NCBI GenBank assembly: GCA_050185195.1
Contig: JBFWZQ010000003.1
Span: forward strand, 186,001 to 250,000
Source: CADEFQ01 sp050185195
GTDB lineage: Bacteria; Pseudomonadota; Gammaproteobacteria; Steroidobacterales; Steroidobacteraceae
Direction of reading: 5' to 3'
DNA length: 64,000 nucleotides
Shown: in pieces, positions 20,270-28,239 of the stretch
Layout: every line of letters starts with the position of its first letter
How positions within the stretch are numbered: position 1 is the stretch's first letter
Made by a program: the position numbers and the translations under genes
Notes under the pieces: generated by a model
What the model was told of the DNA's origin: nothing
What the model saw: only the letters and a program-made list of their open reading frames with translations
The model's database searches: none

Positions 20270-20893
20270 TTACTTCGAGTAGAGCTCGACAACGAGGTTC
20301 TCGTTGATGTCAGGGAGCACGTCTTCGCGGGCCGGCACGGCCTTGAACACGCCCTTCATCTCCTTGTCGTTGACCTCGACCCATTCCGGCAGACCGACCT
20401 GCGAGGCGATCTGCATCGCATTCTGGATGCGCAACTGCTTGCGCGCCTTCTCGCGAACCTGCACCACGTCACCCGGCTTGACCTGGTAGGACGCGATCGT
20501 GACGGCTTCGCCGTTGACGTCGATGCCCTTGTGGGCGACGAGCTGGCGCGCCTCCGAACGCGTGACCGCAAAACCCATGCGGTACACGACGTTGTCGAGG
20601 CGGCACTCGAGCAGCTTCAGCAGGTTCTCGCCGGTGGCGCCCTTCCTGCTCGCGGCCTCGACGTAGTAATTCGAGAACTGCCGCTCGAGCACGCCGTACA
20701 TGCGGCGCAGCTTCTGCTTCTCGCGCAGCTGCGTGCCGTAGTCGGACAGGCGCTGGCGGCGCTCGCTCTTCACGCCGCCCGGGGGCACCGTGAACTTGCA
20801 CTTGTTCTCGAGCGGCTTGACGCCGCTCTTGAGGAATAGGTCGGTGCCCTCGCGACGCGAGAGCTTGCACTTGGGGCCGATGTAGCGTGCCAT
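20270..20893 (-). CDS. rpsD: 30S ribosomal protein S4
   Basis: S4, 207 aa, is the primary 16S rRNA 5'-domain binder and, in E. coli, the translational repressor of the alpha operon. The start MARYIGPKCKLSRREG is standard. Only two of the cysteines of zinc-type S4 remain (in GPKCK and ENKCK), the zinc-free gammaproteobacterial form. The central S4 RNA-binding domain is visible at LECRLDNVVYRMGFAVTRSE through VAHKGIDVNGEAV. It is 20 bases downstream of rpsK. Confidence 0.97.
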   Translation of the reverse strand: MARYIGPKCKLSRREGTDLFLKSGVKPLENKCKFTVPPGGVKSERRQRLSDYGTQLREKQKLRRMYGVLERQFSNYYVEAASRKGATGENLLKLLECRLDNVVYRMGFAVTRSEARQLVAHKGIDVNGEAVTIASYQVKPGDVVQVREKARKQLRIQNAMQIASQVGLPEWVEVNDKEMKGVFKAVPAREDVLPDINENLVVELYSK

Positions 20894-20913
20894 GTATCGT
20901 TAACCTCTGCGCG

Positions 20914-21327
20914 TCAGACGCGGCGCTTCTTCGGCGGGCGGCAGCCGTTGTGCGGGATCGGCGTCACGTCCGCAATGCTGGTGATCTTCAGTCCGCAGGC
21001 GTTGAGCGCACGCACCGCCGACTCGCGGCCGGGGCCGGGGCCGCCGACACGCACTTCGACGTTCTTCAGGCCGTGCTCCTGCGCCGCCACGCCCGCCTTT
21101 TCGGCCGCAACCTGCGCGGCGAACGGCGTGCTCTTGCGCGAGCCGCGAAAACCGCAGCCGCCGGAAGTCGCCCACGAAAGCGTGTTGCCCTGGCGGTCGG
21201 TGATCGTGATGATCGTGTTGTTGAACGACGCGTGGATGTGCGCGATGCCGTCCAGCACGTTCTTGCGTGCCTTCTTCGGCTTCTTCGCGGCTCCCGCCGC
21301 CGCCGTCTGCTGCTTGGTTTCAGCCAT
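20914..21327 (-). CDS. rpsK: 30S ribosomal protein S11
   Basis: S11, 137 aa, sits on the 30S platform beside the mRNA exit. Conserved stretches are IAHIHASFNNTIITITDRQG, LSWATSGGCGFRGSRKSTPF and the C-terminal DVTPIPHNGCRPPKKRRV. The first ~20 residues (TKQQTAAAGAAKKPKK) are a slightly long basic/Ala-rich N-terminus. It starts 3 bases after rpsM ends, inside the alpha operon (rpsM-rpsK-rpsD-rpoA-rplQ). Confidence 0.97.
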   Translation of the reverse strand: MAETKQQTAAAGAAKKPKKARKNVLDGIAHIHASFNNTIITITDRQGNTLSWATSGGCGFRGSRKSTPFAAQVAAEKAGVAAQEHGLKNVEVRVGGPGPGRESAVRALNACGLKITSIADVTPIPHNGCRPPKKRRV

Positions 21328-21330
21328 GTC

Positions 21331-21711
21331 TTATGCCTTGCCCGGAGGTGCGTTCAGCTTGACCGCCTGCTTGCGCGGGCCCTTGCGCGTACGCGCATTG
21401 GTGCGCGTGCGTTGGCCGCGGACCGGCAGGCCCTTGCGATGACGGATGCCGCGGTGCGCGCCGAGGTCCATCAAGCGCTTGATGTTCATCGAGACCTCGC
21501 GCCGCAGGTCGCCTTCGACGGGCGCCTTGGCGATCGCCGAGCGGATCGCGTTGATCTCCGCCTCGGTCAGGTCCTTGACCTTGGTGGTCGGCTCGACACC
21601 CGCGGCCTCGCAGACCGCACGCGAACGCGCGCGACCCATGCCGAAGATGTGCGTGAGCCCGATCCACACGTGTTTGTTCATCGGGATGTTGATGCCCGCA
21701 ATACGTGCCAT
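21331..21711 (-). CDS. rpsM: 30S ribosomal protein S13
   Basis: S13, 126 aa, lies in the 30S head and makes intersubunit bridges. It begins MARIAGINIPMNKHVWIGLT and contains the helix-hairpin-helix stretch IFGMGRARSRAVCEAAGVEP and the basic C-terminal tail GQRTRTNARTRKGPRKQ. Four bases separate it from the rpmJ stop, the usual spc-alpha junction. Confidence 0.97.
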   Translation of the reverse strand: MARIAGINIPMNKHVWIGLTHIFGMGRARSRAVCEAAGVEPTTKVKDLTEAEINAIRSAIAKAPVEGDLRREVSMNIKRLMDLGAHRGIRHRKGLPVRGQRTRTNARTRKGPRKQAVKLNAPPGKA

Positions 21712-21715
21712 GTGC

Positions 21716-21829
21716 TTACCCTTGCCTCTGCTTGTGACGGACGTCCGAGCAGATGATGTAGACCACGCCGCGACGCCGCACGACTTTGCAGTTCTTGCAA
21801 ATCTTCTTGACCGAAGGCCTGACTTTCAT
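21716..21829 (-). CDS. rpmJ: 50S ribosomal protein L36
   Basis: L36 has only 37 codons. Reading the minus strand from ATG 21829 gives MKVRPSVKKICKNCKVVRRR followed by GVVYIICSDVRHKQRQG. The CxxC, later Cys and His form the classical zinc-ribbon (zinc-containing C+ type), so no zinc-free paralogue is needed to explain it. It lies between secY and rpsM, its standard place at the end of the spc operon, with 3 bases to the end of secY. Confidence 0.96.
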   Translation of the reverse strand: MKVRPSVKKICKNCKVVRRRGVVYIICSDVRHKQRQG

Positions 21830-21832
21830 GAC

Positions 21833-23185
21833 TTAACCCTGTGGCGCGCCGCTGCGCCCGTATCCCAACAGATTCGCCTTCTTGAGAAGGCCCGGATAGT
21901 GGTGCGACATCATGTGCGCCTGCAGCTGCGCGATGAAGTCCATCACCACCACCACGACGATCAGCAGCGACGTGCCGCCGAACTGGAACGGCACGCCCTG
22001 CGACGAGATCAGGATCTCGGGCAGCAGGCAGACGCCGGTGATATAGATCGCGCCCCACAGCGTGAGCCGGGTGAGCACCTTGTCGATGTACTCGCCGGTC
22101 TGCTGCCCCGGGCGGATGCCGGGGATGAAGGCGCCCTGCTTCTTCAGGTTGTCGGCGGTATCGCGCGCGTTGAACACGAGCGCCGTGTAGAAGAAGCAGA
22201 AGAACAGGATCAGGCCGCCGTACAGCACGAAGTGCAGCGGCTGGCCGTAACCGAGGGCCGCCGCCACCCGCTGCAACACCGAGGCCGCGGCGGAATCGCC
22301 GGTGCCGGCGAAGCTCGCCACGGTCGCCGGGAACAGCAGCAGGCTCGAGGCGAAGATCGGCGGGATCACGCCCGACATGTTCAGCTTGAACGGCAGGTGC
22401 GTGCTCTGGCCGGCGTACATGCGCCGCCCGACCTGGCGCTTGGCGTAGTTGACGGTGATGCGCCGCTGCGCGCGCTCGAAATAGACGCAGAAGGCCGTGA
22501 CGCCGAAGATCAGGATCACGAGCAGCAGCGCGAACGGGCCCGACATTTCACCGGTGTTGACCGCCTCGACCGTGCGGCCGATCGCGCCCGGCAGGCCCGC
22601 GACGATGCCGGCGAGGATCAGCATCGAGATGCCGTTGCCGACGCCACGCTCGGTCATCTGCTCGCCGAGCCACATCAGGAACATCGTGCCGGTCGTCATC
22701 GTGACGGTGGCCGTGAACAGGAACTGCCAGCCACCGCCGCCCAGTGCCATGCCGCCGTTCTGCAGCGCCATCGCGGCGGCGAACGACTGCACGACACCGA
22801 GCCCGAGCGTGCCGTAGCGGGTGATCTGCGACAGGCGGCGGCGACCCGACTCGCCTTCCTTCCTGATCTCGACGAACGACGGCAGCACCATCGACATCAT
22901 CTGCACGATGATCGAGGCCGAGATGTACGGCATCACGCCCATCGCGAAGATCGACAGGCGCTCGAGCGCGCCGCCCGAGAACATGTTGACGATGCCGAGG
23001 ATCGTGCTCGACTTGTCGTCGAAGAAACGCGCGACCGCACCCGGATCGATGCCAGGCACCGGGATGAATGTCCCGATGCGGTACACGATCAGTGCGCCGA
23101 TCAGGAACAGGACGCGGCTGCGGATCTCGCCTACGCGAGCCGCATCGCCAAGTCCTGCCGTCGGGTTGCCGGTCGCAGTCGCCAC
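21833..23185 (-). CDS. secY: Sec translocon channel subunit SecY
   Basis: SecY, 450 aa, is the ten-helix protein-conducting channel of the inner membrane, partnered here by SecE (encoded at 50035-50415). The start is GTG at 23185. Landmarks are the plug/TM2 region LSIFAMGVMPYISASIIVQM, the cytosolic loop containing QVGRRMYAGQSTHLPFKLNM and the TM7 GVIPPIFASSLLLFP. It follows rplO by 2 bases, the usual spc-operon position. Confidence 0.98.
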   Translation of the reverse strand: MATATGNPTAGLGDAARVGEIRSRVLFLIGALIVYRIGTFIPVPGIDPGAVARFFDDKSSTILGIVNMFSGGALERLSIFAMGVMPYISASIIVQMMSMVLPSFVEIRKEGESGRRRLSQITRYGTLGLGVVQSFAAAMALQNGGMALGGGGWQFLFTATVTMTTGTMFLMWLGEQMTERGVGNGISMLILAGIVAGLPGAIGRTVEAVNTGEMSGPFALLLVILIFGVTAFCVYFERAQRRITVNYAKRQVGRRMYAGQSTHLPFKLNMSGVIPPIFASSLLLFPATVASFAGTGDSAAASVLQRVAAALGYGQPLHFVLYGGLILFFCFFYTALVFNARDTADNLKKQGAFIPGIRPGQQTGEYIDKVLTRLTLWGAIYITGVCLLPEILISSQGVPFQFGGTSLLIVVVVVMDFIAQLQAHMMSHHYPGLLKKANLLGYGRSGAPQG

Positions 23186-23187
23186 GT

Positions 23188-23622
23188 TCAGGCCTCGAGC
23201 TTCCCGCCCGCCGCTTCGATCGCCGCGCGGGCGCCCTTGGTCGCGCCGACGCCCTTCAGCGTCACCGCCTTCTTGATCTCACCGGACAGCACGACCTTCG
23301 CCTGCTCCGCGAACGCGGGCACGACGTTGGCCTTCTTGAGCGACTCGAGGTCGATCACGGCGCCGTCGACCTTCGCGAGCTCGGACAGGCGCACTTCGGC
23401 GCGGCTCGCCTTGATCTTCGAGCGAAAGCCGACCTTCGGCATGCGCCGCTGCAGCGGCATCTGGCCGCCTTCGAAGCCGACCTTGTGGTAGCCGCCCTTG
23501 CGCGCGCGCTGGCCCTTGACGCCACGACCGCTGGTCTTGCCCTGGCCGGCGGATGCACCGCGGCCGACGCGCAGGCGCGGGCGCTTGGAGCCCGGGGCGG
23601 GCTGCAAAGTATTGAGGCGCAT
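23188..23622 (-). CDS. rplO: 50S ribosomal protein L15
   Basis: L15, 144 aa, begins MRLNTLQPAPGSKRPRLRVG at ATG 23622; the longer frame to 23988 is antisense or out-of-gene sequence over rpmD and rpsE. The glycine-rich N-terminal extension that threads 23S rRNA is present (GRGASAGQGKTSGRGVKGQ). The start codon shares one base with the rpmD stop, so translation is coupled. Confidence 0.96.
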   Translation of the reverse strand: MRLNTLQPAPGSKRPRLRVGRGASAGQGKTSGRGVKGQRARKGGYHKVGFEGGQMPLQRRMPKVGFRSKIKASRAEVRLSELAKVDGAVIDLESLKKANVVPAFAEQAKVVLSGEIKKAVTLKGVGATKGARAAIEAAGGKLEA

Positions 23623-23816
23623 CAGGCGTTCTCCACTTTCACGAGGTGCCGCGCCGCGCGGATCATGCCGCGGTTCTCCGCGGTGTCGGCGACGGTCACG
23701 GACTGGTGGCGCCGGCGCAGGCCGAGGCCACGCACCGAGGCGGCGATCGATTTCAGCTGGCCGGCCACGCTCTTCTCGAGCGTCACGCGGACACTGGCTT
23801 GCTTGGCTGCGCTCAT
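23622..23816 (-). CDS. rpmD: 50S ribosomal protein L30
   Basis: L30 has 64 codons from ATG 23816 (MSAAKQASVRVTLEKSVAGQ). The short ferredoxin-like fold of L30 is recognisable from RGLGLRRRHQSVTVADT and NRGMIRAARHLVKVE. It lies 2 bases after rpsE and overlaps the rplO start by one base. Confidence 0.95.
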   Translation of the reverse strand: MSAAKQASVRVTLEKSVAGQLKSIAASVRGLGLRRRHQSVTVADTAENRGMIRAARHLVKVENA

Positions 23817-23818
23817 GC

Positions 23819-24328
23819 TCAGGCTCCGAGGATCTCGTCGATGCTCTTGCCGCGCTTGGCGGCGAAGTCGTCCGGCGAACGGATGGCGCCGAGCGCCTTG
23901 ATCGTCGCGCGCACGACGTTGATCGGGTTGCGCGAACCGTAGCTCTTGGCGAGCACGTTCCTGATCCCGGCGCACTCGAGCACGGCACGCATGCCGCCGC
24001 CCGCGATGACGCCGGTACCGTCGGACGCCGGCTGCATCAGCACGCGCGTCGCGCCGTGTTCGCCCTTGATCGCGTAGTGCAGCGTGTCGTTGCGCAGGCT
24101 CACGTTGACCATGTTCTTGCGTGCCTGCGCCATCGCCTTCGAGATCGCGACCGGCACTTCGCGCGCCTTGCCGAACCCGAAGCCGACGCGGCCCGCGCCG
24201 TCGCCCACCACGGTGAGCGCGGTGAAGCCGAACTGGCGGCCGCCCTTGACGACCTTCGCCGTGCGATTGACCGCGACCAGCTTCTCGAGGAAGTCGTCGG
24301 CCGGCTGCTGCTTGTCTCGTCCGCCCAT
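23819..24328 (-). CDS. rpsE: 30S ribosomal protein S5
   Basis: S5, 169 aa, helps form the mRNA entry channel and affects decoding accuracy. I use ATG 24328 (MGGRDKQQPADDFLEKLVAV), preceded by GGAAAG; the upstream in-frame extension runs into rplR and is rejected. The double-stranded-RNA-binding part is at VVKGGRQFGFTALTVVGDG, and the conserved loop GTGVIAGGGMRAVLECAGI is intact. Confidence 0.96.
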   Translation of the reverse strand: MGGRDKQQPADDFLEKLVAVNRTAKVVKGGRQFGFTALTVVGDGAGRVGFGFGKAREVPVAISKAMAQARKNMVNVSLRNDTLHYAIKGEHGATRVLMQPASDGTGVIAGGGMRAVLECAGIRNVLAKSYGSRNPINVVRATIKALGAIRSPDDFAAKRGKSIDEILGA

Positions 24329-24344
24329 GCGTGATCTTTCCACG

Positions 24345-24704
24345 TCAGAACTCCAGGCCGGCTTCGCGCGCGGCATCGGCCAGCGCCTTCACGCGGCCGT
24401 GATACTGAAAACCGGAACGGTCGAAGGCGACCTTGGTGACGCCCGCGGCCCTGGCGCGCTCGGCGATCGCCCGGCCCACCGCCTTCGCGGCTTCGACGTT
24501 GCCCGTGCCCTTGAGATCCTTCGCGACGACGTCCTGCACCGTCGAGGCCGCCGCGAGCACGTTGCCGCCCGACGCGTCGAACAGCTGCGCGTACATGTGG
24601 CGCGGCGTGCGGTGCACCGTGAGGCGGGCCATGCCCAACTCGCGGATCTTCGCCCGGGTCTTCACTGCGCGGCGCTGGCGCCGCTCCTTCTTCGTAATTT
24701 TCAT
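24345..24704 (-). CDS. rplR: 50S ribosomal protein L18
   Basis: L18, 119 aa, binds 5S rRNA together with L5. The basic N-terminus MKITKKERRQRRAVKTRAKI and the C-terminal FDRSGFQYHGRVKALADAAR are the family hallmarks. It lies 11 bases after rplF and 16 bases before the S5 start. Confidence 0.96.
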   Translation of the reverse strand: MKITKKERRQRRAVKTRAKIRELGMARLTVHRTPRHMYAQLFDASGGNVLAAASTVQDVVAKDLKGTGNVEAAKAVGRAIAERARAAGVTKVAFDRSGFQYHGRVKALADAAREAGLEF

Positions 24705-24715
24705 CGCGGCACCTG

Positions 24716-25243
24716 CTACTTCTTCTTGCCTTCCTTCAGCACGATGCGCTCGTCGGAGTAGCGCACGCCCTTGCCCTTGTAGGGCTCGGGGGGACGGATG
24801 TCGCGGATCTTCGCCGACACCTGCCCGACCTGCTGCCGGTCGGTACCCTTCACGAGAATCTCGGTCTGGCTCGGCGTCTCGATCGAGATGCCTTCCGGGA
24901 TCGGGAAGCTCACCGCATGCGAGAAACCGAGCGTCAGGTTCAGGGCCTTGCCCTGCACCGCGGCGCGAAAGCCGACGCCGACCAGCTCGAGCTTCTTCTC
25001 ATAACCCTTCGACACGCCGAGCACCATGTTCGCCAGGTGCGCGCGCGTCGAACCGGCGTGCACGCGGGAGGCCGCGTCGCCGTACTTCACGGCCAGCGCC
25101 TTGTCCTGCTGCTCGACCTTCACGCCATGCGCGAGCGGCAGCGACAGCGAACCCTTCGCGCCTTTCACGGTGACGACATCGCCGCCGACCTGCACGGTCA
25201 CGCCCTGCGGCAGCGGCACGGAACGATTGGCAACTCTCGACAT
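24716..25243 (-). CDS. rplF: 50S ribosomal protein L6
   Basis: L6, 175 aa, sits near the sarcin-ricin loop. It begins MSRVANRSVPLPQGVTVQVG, shows the two duplicated alpha/beta lobes and ends with the conserved PPEPYKGKGVRYSDERIVLK. It lies 13 bases downstream of rpsH in the spc operon. Confidence 0.97.
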   Translation of the reverse strand: MSRVANRSVPLPQGVTVQVGGDVVTVKGAKGSLSLPLAHGVKVEQQDKALAVKYGDAASRVHAGSTRAHLANMVLGVSKGYEKKLELVGVGFRAAVQGKALNLTLGFSHAVSFPIPEGISIETPSQTEILVKGTDRQQVGQVSAKIRDIRPPEPYKGKGVRYSDERIVLKEGKKK

Positions 25244-25256
25244 GATTCCTTCTCCG

Positions 25257-25652
25257 TCAGGCGACGATGCAGAGCACTTCGCCGCCCTGGCCGGTCGCGC
25301 GGGCCTCGCGATCGGTCATCACGCCCTTCGGCGTCGACACGATCACGGTCCCGAGGCCGCCGAGCACCTTCGGCAGCTCTTTCTTGCCGCGATAGATACG
25401 CAGGCCGGGGCGGCTGACGCGCTCGAGGCGGTCGATCACCGGGCGGCCTTCGTAGTATTTCAGTTCGATGGTCAGCGTCGACTTGCCGGCGTCGTCGGCG
25501 ACGCGGAAGTCGCCCACATAGCCCTCGTCCTTCAGCACCTTGACGATCGCGCGCTTGACGCGCGAGCTCGCCAGCGTGACTTCGGTCTTGCGGGCGGACT
25601 GCGCATTCCTGATGCGCGTCAGCAGGTCGGCGATTGGATCGGTCATGCTCAT
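25257..25652 (-). CDS. rpsH: 30S ribosomal protein S8
   Basis: S8, 131 aa, binds the central domain of 16S rRNA and in E. coli represses the spc operon by binding near the L5 start. The start MSMTDPIADLLTRIRNAQSA and the C-terminal GTVIVSTPKGVMTDREAR are diagnostic. An internal ATG two codons in is a possible alternative start. Confidence 0.97.
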   Translation of the reverse strand: MSMTDPIADLLTRIRNAQSARKTEVTLASSRVKRAIVKVLKDEGYVGDFRVADDAGKSTLTIELKYYEGRPVIDRLERVSRPGLRIYRGKKELPKVLGGLGTVIVSTPKGVMTDREARATGQGGEVLCIVA

Positions 25653-25664
25653 GCCGTGCGCTCC

Positions 25665-25970
25665 TTACCAGCTCGCCTTGCCGAGGCCGGGAATCTCGCC
25701 GCGGTTCGCGACTTCGCGCACCTTGACGCGCGCCAGCCCGAACTTGCGGTACACGCCGCGCGAGCGGCCCGTGATCGCGCAGCGCATGCGCAGGCGCGAG
25801 GCACTCGCGTCGCGCGGCTGCGCCTGCAGCTTCGCCTGCGCCTCCGCCTTCGCTTCCGGCGACGACTTCGGGCTGCGGATGATTTCCTTCAGCTCCGCGC
25901 GCTTCGCCGCGTACTTCTGCACGGTCTTGGCGCGTCGCTTCTCGCGTTCCACCATGTTCGTCTTGGCCAT
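25665..25970 (-). CDS. rpsN: 30S ribosomal protein S14 (zinc-free type)
   Basis: S14, 101 aa, is the long zinc-independent form: it has a single Cys (RMRCAITGRSRG) in place of the CxxC...CxxC zinc ribbon of the short type. It ends with the conserved VREVANRGEIPGLGKASW. It lies 15 bases after rplE and 12 bases before rpsH. Confidence 0.97.
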   Translation of the reverse strand: MAKTNMVEREKRRAKTVQKYAAKRAELKEIIRSPKSSPEAKAEAQAKLQAQPRDASASRLRMRCAITGRSRGVYRKFGLARVKVREVANRGEIPGLGKASW

Positions 25971-25985
25971 GCCGGTCTCTCTCGT

Positions 25986-26525
25986 TTACTTGCGGAACGG
26001 GAAGCTGAAGGCGTCGAGCAATGCCTTGCCCGCCTTGTCGTCCTTCGCCGTCGTCGTAATGGTGATGTCCATGCCCCGCAGCTGGTCGATCTGGTCGTAC
26101 TGGATCTCGGGGAAGATGATCTGTTCCTTGACGCCGAGCGTGTAGTTGCCGCGACCGTCGAACGAGCGCGAAGGCACGCCACGGAAGTCGCGGATGCGCG
26201 GCATCGCGATGCTGATCAGGCGGTCGAGGAACTCGTACATCTGTGCGCCGCGCAGCGTGACCTTGCAGCCGATCGCGAGGTTCTCGCGCACCTTGAACGA
26301 CGCCACCGACTTCTTCGCGATGCAGGCCACGGGCTTCTGGCCCGTGATCTTCGTCAGGTCGCCGATCGCCGCGTCGAGGACCTTGCGGTCCGCGACGGCC
26401 TCGCCCACGCCCATGTTGACCGTGATCTTGGTGATCTTCGGCACCTGCATCGGGTTCGTGACGCCGAGGTCGCGCTGCAACTGCGGCACGATCTGCTTGC
26501 GGTAAATTTCCTGTAGCCTGGCCAT
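25986..26525 (-). CDS. rplE: 50S ribosomal protein L5
   Basis: L5, 179 aa, carries 5S rRNA into the 50S subunit and contacts the P-site tRNA. Family stretches are VPKITKITVNMGVGEAVAD and the C-terminal GMDITITTTAKDDKAGKALL. It starts with ATG 26525 and follows rplX by 22 bases. Confidence 0.97.
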   Translation of the reverse strand: MARLQEIYRKQIVPQLQRDLGVTNPMQVPKITKITVNMGVGEAVADRKVLDAAIGDLTKITGQKPVACIAKKSVASFKVRENLAIGCKVTLRGAQMYEFLDRLISIAMPRIRDFRGVPSRSFDGRGNYTLGVKEQIIFPEIQYDQIDQLRGMDITITTTAKDDKAGKALLDAFSFPFRK

Positions 26526-26547
26526 ACGCCCTACCGTTGCCGACGCA

Positions 26548-26871
26548 TCAAGCGTCGATCTGTTCGCCGTTCGACTTGAAGACTCGCACCTTGCGCCCGT
26601 CCGCGAGCCGCTTGTAGCCGACCCGGTCGCCCTGCTTCGAGGAGGGGTTCCAGATCGCCACCTTCGACACCGGCAACGGCGCCTCGCGCTCCACGATGCC
26701 GCCCGGCTGCGGGCCGGCTGCGGAATTGCGGGGCTTCTGGTGCTTCTTCACCATGTTGATACCCTCGACGACGACCGTCTCGTCGTCGAGCACCCTGACG
26801 ATCGCGCCGCGCCGGCCCTTGTCCTTGCCGGACAGCACGACCACGTGATCCTTCATGCGAATCTTGCTCAC
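26548..26871 (-). CDS. rplX: 50S ribosomal protein L24
   Basis: L24, 107 aa, is an early 50S assembly initiator at the exit tunnel. The KOW motif is visible as VVLSGKDKGRRGAIVRVLDD. Translation probably begins at GTG 26871 (SKIRMKDHV follows); an ATG five codons later is possible. It lies 10 bases after rplN. Confidence 0.95.
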   Translation of the reverse strand: MSKIRMKDHVVVLSGKDKGRRGAIVRVLDDETVVVEGINMVKKHQKPRNSAAGPQPGGIVEREAPLPVSKVAIWNPSSKQGDRVGYKRLADGRKVRVFKSNGEQIDA

Positions 26872-26881
26872 CGCGTCCTCC

Positions 26882-27250
26882 TCAGATCACTTCGGGTGCG
26901 AGCGAAATGATCTTCATGAACTGCTGCGTGCGCAGCTCACGCGTGACGGGCCCGAAGATACGGGTGCCGATCGGCTCGAGCTTGTTCGTCAGCAGCACCG
27001 CCGCATTGCCGTCGAAACGGATCAGCGAACCGTCGCCGCGGCGCACGCCCTTGCGGGTGCGCACCACCACCGCGTCGTAAACCTCGCCCTTCTTGACCTT
27101 GCCGCGCGGGATCGCGTCCTTGACGCTCACCTTGATCACGTCGCCGACCGTCGCGTAGCGACGGCGCGTGCCACCGAGCACCTTGATGCACATCAGGGTG
27201 CGGGCGCCGCTGTTGTCGGCGGCATTCAGCATCGTGCGTAGCTGGATCAT
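26882..27250 (-). CDS. rplN: 50S ribosomal protein L14
   Basis: L14, 122 aa from ATG 27250 (MIQLRTMLNAADNSGARTLM), lies at the subunit interface. The conserved middle GDVIKVSVKDAIPRGKVKKG and end FMKIISLAPEVI are complete. The frame stays open to 27322 but that part overlaps rpsQ and is not translated as L14. It begins 2 bases after rpsQ. Confidence 0.97.
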   Translation of the reverse strand: MIQLRTMLNAADNSGARTLMCIKVLGGTRRRYATVGDVIKVSVKDAIPRGKVKKGEVYDAVVVRTRKGVRRGDGSLIRFDGNAAVLLTNKLEPIGTRIFGPVTRELRTQQFMKIISLAPEVI

Positions 27251-27252
27251 CG

Positions 27253-27522
27253 TTACCGGCCTCCCGCCCGCTCCAGCACCTCGACGAGGCGCCACGACTT
27301 GCGGCGCGACAGCGGCCGGCAAGGCGTGATCGACACACGGTCACCCTCGCGCGACTCGCCGTTCTCGTCGTGCGCGAGCAGCTTCGTCGTGCGGCGGATG
27401 TACTTGCCGTAGGTCGGGTGCTTGACCAGCCGCTCGATCTCGACGGCGATGGTCTTCTGCATCTTGTTGCTGACCACGCGCCCGGTCAGGGTGCGCGCGG
27501 CCTTTGCGGTTGTTTCGCTCAT
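27253..27522 (-). CDS. rpsQ: 30S ribosomal protein S17
   Basis: S17, 89 aa, is a primary binder of 16S rRNA. The OB-fold signature VVSNKMQKTIAVEIERLVKH and CRPLSRRKSWRLVEVLE are present. Its ATG overlaps the rpmC stop by 4 bases, so it is translationally coupled to L29. Confidence 0.96.
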   Translation of the reverse strand: MSETTAKAARTLTGRVVSNKMQKTIAVEIERLVKHPTYGKYIRRTTKLLAHDENGESREGDRVSITPCRPLSRRKSWRLVEVLERAGGR

Positions 27523-27722
27523 TTCTTCTCTCCAGCGATCGCGCCTTCGCGCATCACCGTCTTCAGGCGCGCGATCGACTTGCGCACCTTGCCGAACTGG
27601 TCGGGCTTGACGCCCTGGCCGGTCGCGCGCTGCATGCGCAGCGCGAACTGCTCGCGCCGCAGCTTCAGCAGCTCGTCCTTCTGCTCCACGGCCGACTTAG
27701 TCCGCCATTCCTTCGCACTCAT
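27519..27722 (-). CDS. rpmC: 50S ribosomal protein L29
   Basis: L29, 67 aa, is a two-helix protein at the exit tunnel that helps bind trigger factor and SRP. It begins MSAKEWRTKSAVEQKDELLK and has the conserved LRREQFALRMQRATGQ. It shares one base with the rplP stop and 4 bases with the rpsQ start. Confidence 0.96.
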   Translation of the reverse strand: MSAKEWRTKSAVEQKDELLKLRREQFALRMQRATGQGVKPDQFGKVRKSIARLKTVMREGAIAGEKK

Positions 27723-28135
27723 CAGCGCACCTGCCGTTTCACGAAGGCGGTCGAGACGGAAAGCTTCGCGCCGGCAAGGCGGAACGCCTCGCGCGCGGTC
27801 TGCTCGTCGACGCCTTCCATCTCGAAAAGGACCTTGCCGGGCAGCACCTTCGCCACCCAGTACTCGACGTTGCCCTTGCCGCTGCCCATGCGCACTTCGA
27901 GCGGCTTCTTGCTGATCGGCACGTCCGGGAACACCCGCACCCAGATCTGGCCGCCGCGCTTGACGTGGCGGGCCATCGCACGGCGCGCGGCCTCGATCTC
28001 GCGCGCGGTCATGCGAGCGCGCGCAGTCGCCTTCAGGCCGTACTCGCCGAAGGACACGTTGGCACCGCGATGAGCGAGACCGGTGTTGCGGCCCTTGAAC
28101 ATCTTGCGGAATTTCGTACGTTTTGGTTGCAGCAT
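27722..28135 (-). CDS. rplP: 50S ribosomal protein L16
   Basis: L16, 137 aa, helps shape the A-site of the peptidyl-transferase region. The N-terminus MLQPKRTKFRKMFKGRNTGL and the loop GSGKGNVEYWVAKVLPGKVL are diagnostic. Unlike the tight spacing elsewhere in the operon, 104 bases separate it from rpsC; that spacer contains facing heptamer repeats. Confidence 0.97.
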   Translation of the reverse strand: MLQPKRTKFRKMFKGRNTGLAHRGANVSFGEYGLKATARARMTAREIEAARRAMARHVKRGGQIWVRVFPDVPISKKPLEVRMGSGKGNVEYWVAKVLPGKVLFEMEGVDEQTAREAFRLAGAKLSVSTAFVKRQVR

Positions 28136-28146
28136 AATTTTCTACA

Positions 28147-28231
28147 GCTACGGGCTATGGGCGACGGGCTACGGGCCGGAACCGGATCGTGAGCCAGCAC
28201 GCCTGGCCCGCCGCCCGCCGCCCGTTGCCCG
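28147..28231. repeat. facing GGGCNAC heptamer arrays in rplP-rpsC spacer
   Basis: 28147-28177 carries tandem heptamers GGGCTAT, GGGCGAC, GGGCTAC, preceded by a partial unit. 28205-28231 carries the same kind of unit on the other strand (read there as GGGCAAC, GGGCGGC, GGGCGGC). The two arrays face each other across about 27 bases and could pair into a long imperfect hairpin in the transcript. Related arrays occur at 38629, 48128 and 49475. Confidence 0.7.
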
Positions 28232-28239
28232 AAGCGGCG